This document shows, in pieces, positions 57,401 through 64,000 of a stretch of DNA of 64,000 bases (its first letter is position 1; each line of letters begins with the position of its first letter). The stretch spans positions 130,589 through 194,588 of the forward strand of contig NTMA01000017.1 of assembly GCA_002917075.1 (NCBI GenBank). The letters run 5' to 3'. The notes below the pieces were generated by a model that was given only the letters and a program-made list of their open reading frames with translations, had not been told where the DNA came from and did not search any database. The position numbers were made by a program, and so were the translations under genes. The stretch is from Hawksworthiomyces lignivorus (Eukaryota; Ascomycota; Sordariomycetes; Ophiostomatales; Ophiostomataceae).

Positions 57401-59818
57401 CCTCTTTCGAGAAAAAAGTCCTTGACTGACTGGTGGATGAACTGCACAATCTTTGTGTTAGATGAAGGCACGGCCTCGGCAAGACCGCAGCTGAGCGTTT
57501 TGAGTCTTGTCTCCATCTGCTCAGCATCAGCAATGTATTCTTCCGCATCCTGGCACTCTCTGAGTGACTTGGGTGGGCAATCGTCATCGACGACCATGGC
57601 CCATCGCAATTCGTCCAGCGACAGAGGCCGTGCGGCAAAGCATATCCATCGTATCAGTTTTAGGGAGGCTGGCCTATCATTCATGCCTTGGACAAGCTCG
57701 TCGTATAGCTTATCCAGGTCTGGCTGGATGGAGTTGATCTCGCTTTCAATCTTCCCTAGTGCTGCTCCATCGCTGTAAAGGTCAAGAGCTTTGTGCACTA
57801 CTAGACGCGCCCACATAAAAACGCCGTTGGCGTGTCCCGTGATCAAAGCTGGAATCATAGATGCGCTCAGCTTGGGCGATGTAGAAAGCTGGTCCGTTAC
57901 ATAAGTTGAAATGTCGTCTCCATTTACATTCTCAGGGCATATCTTGAACACATTTTCCTGTTGGAAATCTCGCTCAAGGACCGGATAGTGACGACATGTG
58001 AAGCAGATGCGAAGCGGCAGGTGGGTTGGTGGGAGTTCCTGAAGAAGGGACTTGAGCTCTCTGACTAGCTGGACTGCATGCTCCTTGCCGCTTTCGTCCA
58101 GCGCATCGACAAATAGCCAGGCTGCTTGTCTCTCTAGGACCTTCGTAAGCGACAACTTGAAGAGGCTTCGCAGCTCACCTAGAAGCCAGTCCCATTTCTC
58201 GCCCGGCTTGATAGTTTCCTCGTGTTTTTTATAGGCATCAACGAGTTCAGTGAGTTCGTCGGGGAACCGGCTGAGGAGCTGGTGAAGAAGCGACCGAAAG
58301 AGACCAAGCGGCGTCTTTTGGAGCTCAACACCGCGGCCGTGGAAGAAGAACGAGAGAATGAAGGCGTTGTCTCCGACATTGGAGGCAACACAAAGGTTGT
58401 CAAGAGTGTATCGCAGCAATGTTGACTTCCCCGAACCGGGCTTCCCCGTGATCCACAGCAGGCCTCGATCGCATTTGGACCAGGCCCTGTACATTTCATG
58501 ACGAGGCAGCCACTCGCATGTGCCCTTGGCAGCGGCATCGATATCATGGTACCGGTTGTACATTTGCGGAAAGGCTAGTGATCTCAGGCAGGCTGGTGAA
58601 GGCCGCGAAGACTCTGAATGTATACGAGCTTCCAGTTTTTGCATCAACTCCTGCAACTTGGCGTCGGTACATTGGTATATGATAATAGGGAGCTGATAGA
58701 GGTCAGTTATACTATACGCGGAATTTGTTCATGTCCTTTCGAAACAGTACGTACAAAGGCCGTAACGACATTGTCTGCTGTGTTGATCTCATCCTTCCTT
58801 TTTGAAATGGAGCGCTCGTCAACTGGAACGCTTGCGCGTAGAAGGTGCTCTGAAAGAGTTAGGGCTGCCGATATTGAATAGCCAAGCTTCCAAGAACGAA
58901 CCTGGTGTCTTTTGCCATAGATAGTCGTCTAGCTCTATCACATAGTGTAAGATAGCTTTGTACACTTCCACCAGGCGATTATCAAATTCTTCGTCGGGCG
59001 GGGACCCTCTAAATACTGTTTCATATGCAGCATATCTTGCCGTAACTTCCCTGATGAACTTGGAACTAGAGAGGGCCAATTCGCGAGCGTCTTTATTATT
59101 TGCAGCGATCCGTAGGCCGACAGACACAACAGACCAGCCCAGGGCTGCGTAGCCGGACTTGTCGAATGCTGCCACTGTGTCGCCGAATGACTTGAATGTC
59201 AAGACTCCCCTTGAGGTATTCTCGAGGATCTAAAACAGGAATTAAGCATGGGTTCCCATTCCAGGCTAGGGTTGAGCTTACCGATTTCCAGGTCCCCTCC
59301 TTGTCTTTGTCTTTGACATCATCCACTTTGCGCAGTACGATATCGACATCGGTGGATGGATCTGCTCCGTGAGTACTAGCTTCCCCATTGCCGTAGAAGG
59401 GTGGTTCCGTTGCCCGGGCTTTGCGTTTGGATTTGAGACGGTTGAGCTTTTCTTGCTTTTTAGGATCCAGACTACTCGCTGCTTTTTCCCAAAGGCTTCC
59501 TCTAAGCCATTGTTGGGTTTGCCTAGAGGGTTGAAAGGCCTCATTGCATGTCTCTGACATTAAAGCAGTTCCAGGATCTAGCGGCGCTTGATTGTCACCC
59601 GAACGGCGCACAATGGTAGCTTCAGAGTAGTCACGCGAATGCGCAACCGCATCCGGATAGGGGGATGGCGAAAAGCTGTTGGGGGACTGCCCAGAGTGTT
59701 CTGTTTCGGAGTGCGCGCTTGTGTTTTCGAGTCTGTCGCTTTCCAACCCGCTGGACGGAGTCTTTGACGTTCTATGCCGCCACCACTTCGGTTTAGATTT
59801 TTCCTTCGTTTCATCCAT
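54439..59818 (-). CDS. NLR-type NACHT NTPase with about 23 ankyrin repeats
   Basis: Predicted 1737-residue STAND protein of the fungal NLR group, thought to act in non-self recognition and regulated cell death. Exons 59282-59818, 58902-59229, 58755-58849 and 54439-58692 are joined by introns of 52, 52 and 62 nt; the sum is 5214 nt. Residues 1-180 are polar and Ser-rich. Residues 185-330 form a helical N-terminal domain of the kind found in fungal NACHT proteins. NACHT follows with Walker A GKPGSGKST (403-411) and Walker B LFVDALDE (513-520). A middle region has two hydrophobic stretches (about 790-840) that could be membrane segments or buried helices. From about residue 980 to the end there are about 23 ankyrin repeats, consensus DTKDNxGRTPLSLAAxNGH then EAVVQLLLDRGAAV. 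The frame is intact. The ATG at 59818 starts MDETKEKSKPK; an earlier TTG was not used. No effector domain such as HeLo, PNP or lipase is recognisable at the N-terminus. Confidence 0.9.
54460..56720. repeat. ankyrin-coding minisatellite, about 99-bp unit
   Basis: The 3' part of the NLR gene is a tandem array of about 23 units of 96-102 bp, each coding one ankyrin repeat. Several neighbouring units are very alike at the DNA level (GAGAAGCAGCTGTACGACGG-like blocks recur), others are diverged (units 9-10 and 17-18 have short or atypical helices). The array keeps frame throughout, and the opposite strand also reads open for up to 308 codons because of the periodicity. Confidence 0.9.
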
Positions 59819-62208
59819 GTTGAGTCGATCCGATAAAATGGCCAAGGGCGAAGGGAAGATGTTGCCGCTGTGTTTGAGGAGCCAGGCCGCAGCCTCGCGT
59901 GGACACGAACTGGAGAATCACCACTAACAGTGCCCGTATTTCCAGCGAAGCGAGGAATGCAGGGAATAGGCAAAGTTGTAAAAAATTGATTCATCTCTAG
60001 CAAAAGAAAGGCAACTGTGCAAGAAAATACAAAGTCTCTGGTCAGAAAGCCCTGGAGCAGAGCCAACTGATTGTTGCTAAGCCAGAGACCCCGCGAAGGC
60101 GGTTGTGAGTGGCCGCGTGAATCAATCCCGACGAATTAATGCTTCACGTCTGACACAAATAAGGCGATAGCATTCGCTCAGCCACCATCAGCCACGGCGT
60201 GTCGTATTTCGGGTTCACAGTTACTCAGCCCGGATAAGAAGCGAGCCTGTGCCGCCGGAGCTCAGAACGATGCCGAAGGCTCTACCGAGCATATCGCCGA
60301 CAAAGGTCCTCAGAAGCACCGATGTAAATCTCCCCAACCTCCTGCCCTAGATCCGGGCACTGCACCCAAAGTCTACCACGCTGCCTCGATCATGCCGCAA
60401 GCACCGCTATGTGTCGGCCGTGATGAAAGGCGTCAGCGCCGCCGAGATTGATGTAGCATTGGGTCACTATGCAGGACTGCTTTTGCGCTGCCGCCTCCTA
60501 ATAGAAATTAAGCCAAATTGCCAAGCAGTAGAGCGTAGCAGATATGAGCTTTGCATATTACTATTTTTCTTAGCGCACTGCGTGACTGTCTCACGAAAAC
60601 TTTCCAGTTGCTCTGGTTGCCGAACGGCGCTCCTGGATACCATCTACACAACTCCTCGAGCGCGACTTTTTCGACGCTGCGGGCCTTCAACTATTTTGAC
60701 CTCTATTTTATATAAGTGCACACTCTTAAGAAAGTATGAGTGATACATTTAAATTTATGAAAGATCGGAAGAGGACACAGATTTGACACATAACTGTTCA
60801 ATCTAATATGTATAAGCACATTGTTTTGTTTTCATCTCTCTGGTGAAGTCATCACTTTGCTCTCAAATTGTTCTGAACAGTTATTTTGACAAAGCAAGCA
60901 ACAATAACAAAATAGTAGCAATAGCAACATGCTCCAAAAACTACTCTCTATTAAAGGAAAATATTGCTTCTACCAATGCATTGCCTTACTTCGTTTTTGT
61001 CATTGAGCAAAACCTTGGATATTGACTACTCTTTATTCTGCCCTCGTGGCTTGGTTCACAACTATTCAGCATGTGTGCACTATCGTCCTATTATACTTCG
61101 TATCCGACTATCTGTCGTCGTATCTTACTGACTACACATGTAGCTTATTACATATATAGATTAATTCATTGCATTCAGCTCAATTGATCCAATGTCGTAT
61201 ACACACGCAGCGAGCCTGAACCTGTTCTCCCATTCCTCCTCTGTGCTGCACTCACTCATGTTGACTTTCACTAGCTCATCTTTCCAGTTTCTTTCCTTCT
61301 GATAATTGCTTGACATTATTTAATAAGAGCGGCTTCTTTCCATTTGTTTGCATCGAATTGCCAATACAGAAAGAGCTTCGTCTTTAATTCAATCCTCCTT
61401 CCTTTGTTGAGCTAATCACCTTGTTTAAGTTCCAACATTCCCTCGCTCTCTCTATCTCTCCTTCTTTGCTTCCTTTCTTACTTTCTCTCAATATCCTATA
61501 GTAATTTTAAATCGTATATCTTATTTATTTTTAAGAATTCTTGCAAAGCCTCTCTTCCATTCCCCATTTTTTTGCCTTCTTCTCCTCCCTCAGACCTCAC
61601 GAGGTGCCAACCTGGCCCAACACGAAACATATATATACTCGCCTACCAGGCCGTTGCTCTCGCTTACCCGGCTTCCCGGGAGCCTTCTGCTGATTTGAAG
61701 AAAAAGGTTATGAAATTATACAATAGCTTCATCTTTCCGAGTTCCCAGATGCGTCGGGCATCAGAAGGGAAAGAATAATATAAATATTATATCTGGGCCG
61801 TTCAACCGTGTTAAGCCCAACACTACTTCTGTTTTTCTTCTTCTTGTTTTTGCAAATTATCTCTTTCGCTTTGTTTAGTTAGCGATCCTCGTTTCTACTG
61901 AGCTTAGCGTGCCTGTCATTATCACCATATTGTCCTTCTCTTCACATCATCACACGATCTGTTTGACGACTCTTGGGAGGCAGTCTCTTCATGTCAGAGA
62001 AAGCATAAAGGCCAAAAACTTAACCTGTCTACCATGAGGGGATTCATATAAACAGCACGATCTACCACAGCCGGAGGTACTCTCAAGATATATCTGCATC
62101 CTACACAGTCCACGATATTCTCTGTATTCCAGCTCTCTGCTACTTAGTCTCTTTCATCTGCAGCCGCCATCTTCTAGCCGCACTGCATAGTCATGACATG
62201 AGAGAAGC
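59819..62208. promoter_or_regulatory. divergent intergenic region with CT-rich promoter of the Ama1-like gene
   Basis: About 2.4 kb between the NLR gene (leftward) and the Ama1-like gene (rightward). The stretch at about 60250-60500 is GC-richer and protein-like in short frames (MPKALPSISPTKVLRSTDV then a stop, and MKGVSAAEIDVALGHYAGLLL) and could be a small relic. The stretch 61430-61600 is C/T-rich on the plus strand and is a likely transcription start area for the Ama1-like gene, which would give a leader of several hundred bases. No intact gene seen. Confidence 0.5.
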
Positions 62209-64000
62209 ATGGCATCTAGGGGCCCCAGCACTCCATTTACAAAACACCCAAAGCAGTTAGGAATGCCTTCAAGTTGTGATGACGTTTTTAGTTGCCAATT
62301 TTCATCTCAGCCATATATATCGTCTCGAGACTCTGGTTATGGCTCAGAGTCCACCACACCATCGAAACCGTCGACTTCGGTTGCCAAACTAGATGTCGAA
62401 CTACAAACCCAAGACGAAAGTGGTCTAGATTATCCGATAGAACATGTAGAGTCTGATACCAGTGCTGGTGCCAGCGTTGCCAGCGATAGCAGCAGCCGCT
62501 CCCATTTCCTCACTTCCGAAGAAAGTATCTCAGGAGCGGGAATAAAACATAAGAAGTCGACCAATACGCTCCAGCGCCAGAATATCAGCTGCGACCTTCC
62601 CGCGTCTTTCTTTTCAACACCGACGCGAAAATCGACATCACAACGTGGCTCCGAATCTCTGTCTTCCTCTTTGCCGACAAGCTCTCCGCCTTCCATTCGC
62701 AGCCCGGATCGATTTGTGCACCCCAGAGACTCGCACCGTTCTTTATTTCCGCTCTCAGAGAGGTTCCGACTCACTAAACTTCCTGATGATCTATCACCCA
62801 CCGAGAAGATATTGCGACACAGTGGGGCAACGGCCGACTCTTTCGTTTTTCCCTCGCCTCGCTTTAACCCGATGCCAACGGCTGGAGATGAACGCCACAC
62901 ACCTCGACAGCTTGCTGGGCTCCCACCATTGACAAGAGCTAGGACAATCTTGGACCTAGAAGATGCAGATAGTAACGATCTTCAATTAGTGACCGAGCGC
63001 TATTCTAGAGCTAGCACTGTATGGCCGGTTGGAACTTTACCTCCCATTTCAGGTGCCGTAGATAACGGACGCGGAAACTTGATACAGACTGGCACCAATG
63101 CCCCGTACTACACATCAGATTTTGTGTGTGGTTCACGACGGCGCACTGATGAACAAAATAAGCACACAAGCCGCTTAGCCGCTGCTTTGGACTTTGATCC
63201 TGCGTCGAGGCTGTTGAAATGTGGTGTTGATGAGTACAGCTTAACGTCGTGCTGCGAAAACGATTCGAATCATTGGAGAAGGAAAACGAAGTGGAACGGC
63301 ACGGCGTGGGTAAGAGAAGGGACACGGTCTAGTATGTCAAAGAAATCTCTTGCCATCTTAGCTTCGTTAAGATTACTGACTTGTTGAGATCGAGACCGAA
63401 CCAAGCAGAAACCAGAGCAGGAAGCTCGGCCGCTCCGGTAAGATCGAATAACAATATGTAGCCCATTGGATTTATTCTTTCGTTAACCTGGATGATGAAC
63501 ACGCAGGATCCTCTCAGCGCCTAAGTTGCGAGATGATTTCTATTGCTCACTGCTCGCCTACTGCTCAATTTGTGACACTATTGCTGTTGGCTTGGGAGAT
63601 CTGCTCTATAGTTGGTCAGAAGATGGAGGTGCTCAGCTGTTAAATGGAAGCAACACCAGTGATACTTGGTTAACGACGCTGGCTTTTTCGTCTGCTCAAG
63701 GTGGAAAAAGCATCTTGGCATTTGGGCGTTCCAATGGCACTGTTGGCCTCTTGTCTCTGCAGGAATCAGGTATCGCACGGATCGTGATACAGGAAGCAGC
63801 TCCGGTCTCGTGCTTGAGCTGGCGACCTACGTGCACTCTACGTCAGTCCAAAAGCCCGAACGCCCGCGGTATCTTGGTTCCTACTGAAGACCTCTTGGTA
63901 GGTGACGATGATGGAACCGTACAATACTATGTCGTCGAATGGCTAGACACAATTGAAGCCGACTGCCAAGATTGGCAGGGTGACGTGACATTGGTTGCTC
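62209..64000 (+). CDS. meiotic APC/C activator, Fizzy/Ama1-like, 5' part
   Basis: First about 555 codons of a Cdc20/Cdh1-family activator of the anaphase-promoting complex; the gene runs off the window. Exons 62209-63331, 63389-63437 (49 nt) and 63507 to beyond 64000, separated by 57- and 69-nt GT-AG introns. The C-box used to bind the APC/C is DRFVHPR (167-173), followed by the conserved FPLSERFRLTKLPDDLSPTE-like stretch. WD40 propeller starts after PKLRDDFYCS, with blades such as IAVGLGDLLYSWSEDG and FAFGRSNGTVGL-like repeats. The C-box context and the long N-terminal region rich in Ser/Pro fit the meiosis-specific Ama1/Mfr1 subfamily better than Cdc20 or Cdh1. The substrate-recognition role is from the family. 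Subfamily is tentative because the C-terminal IR tail is outside the window. Confidence 0.85.

Noticed and set aside
1..64000. tRNA, 5S rRNA, CRISPR array and transposon termini
   Set aside because: No box A/box B pair with a foldable cloverleaf, no 5S-like sequence, no regularly spaced repeats with unique spacers, and no transposase or LTR pair was recognised by eye; a covariance-model scan would be needed to exclude tRNAs fully.

Overview
The window looks like a chromosomal segment of a filamentous ascomycete (Pezizomycotina, most likely Sordariomycetes). Genes are interrupted by 52-116 nt introns with GT-AG ends and CTAAC/CTGAC-type branch sites, promoters carry pyrimidine tracts, and the gene families (PaxB/Pyr4-type terpene cyclase, fungal P450, NACHT-ankyrin NLR) are typical of moulds. 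The taxon is inferred from gene content. All gene models were spliced by eye and each multi-exon sum was checked to be a multiple of three.

Left part (0-12.4 kb), accessory: a medium-chain enoyl/quinone reductase (538-1736, -), a dynamin-like GTPase (2838-5334, -), a membrane-anchored cytochrome P450 (6008-7764, -), an integral-membrane PaxB/Pyr4-type terpene cyclase (9552-10480, +) and a DHCR24-like FAD oxidoreductase (10862-12424, -). P450, cyclase and FAD enzyme lie side by side and look like the edge of a terpenoid or meroterpenoid cluster. No prenyltransferase, polyketide synthase or prenyl-diphosphate synthase is in view; one could lie left of base 1.

Middle part (12.4-43.3 kb): about 31 kb that is strikingly gene-poor. 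I can support only four small genes, all on the minus strand: a four-exon Cys/His-rich protein (19131-19703) and three hypothetical proteins (31464-31778, 33026-33784, 38959-39381). The rest is UTR/promoter-like sequence full of homopolymer and short tandem repeats, with a few coding-like relics (notably 30628-31409).

Right part (43.3-64 kb), mostly housekeeping and compact: a secreted aspartic peptidase (43319-44920, -), a SET-domain lysine methyltransferase (45893-47485, -), a triple-KH RNA-binding protein (48778-51090, +), the Rab geranylgeranyltransferase alpha subunit BET4 (51828-53449, -), a very large NLR-type NACHT protein with about 23 ankyrin repeats (54439-59818, -), and the 5' part of a meiotic APC/C activator of the Ama1/Fizzy family (62209 to the window end, +).

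Points of most interest: the orphan cyclase/P450/DHCR24-like group, the NLR with a young ankyrin minisatellite, the 31-kb desert with a cryptic micro-exon gene, and a GC-AG intron in the dynamin gene.
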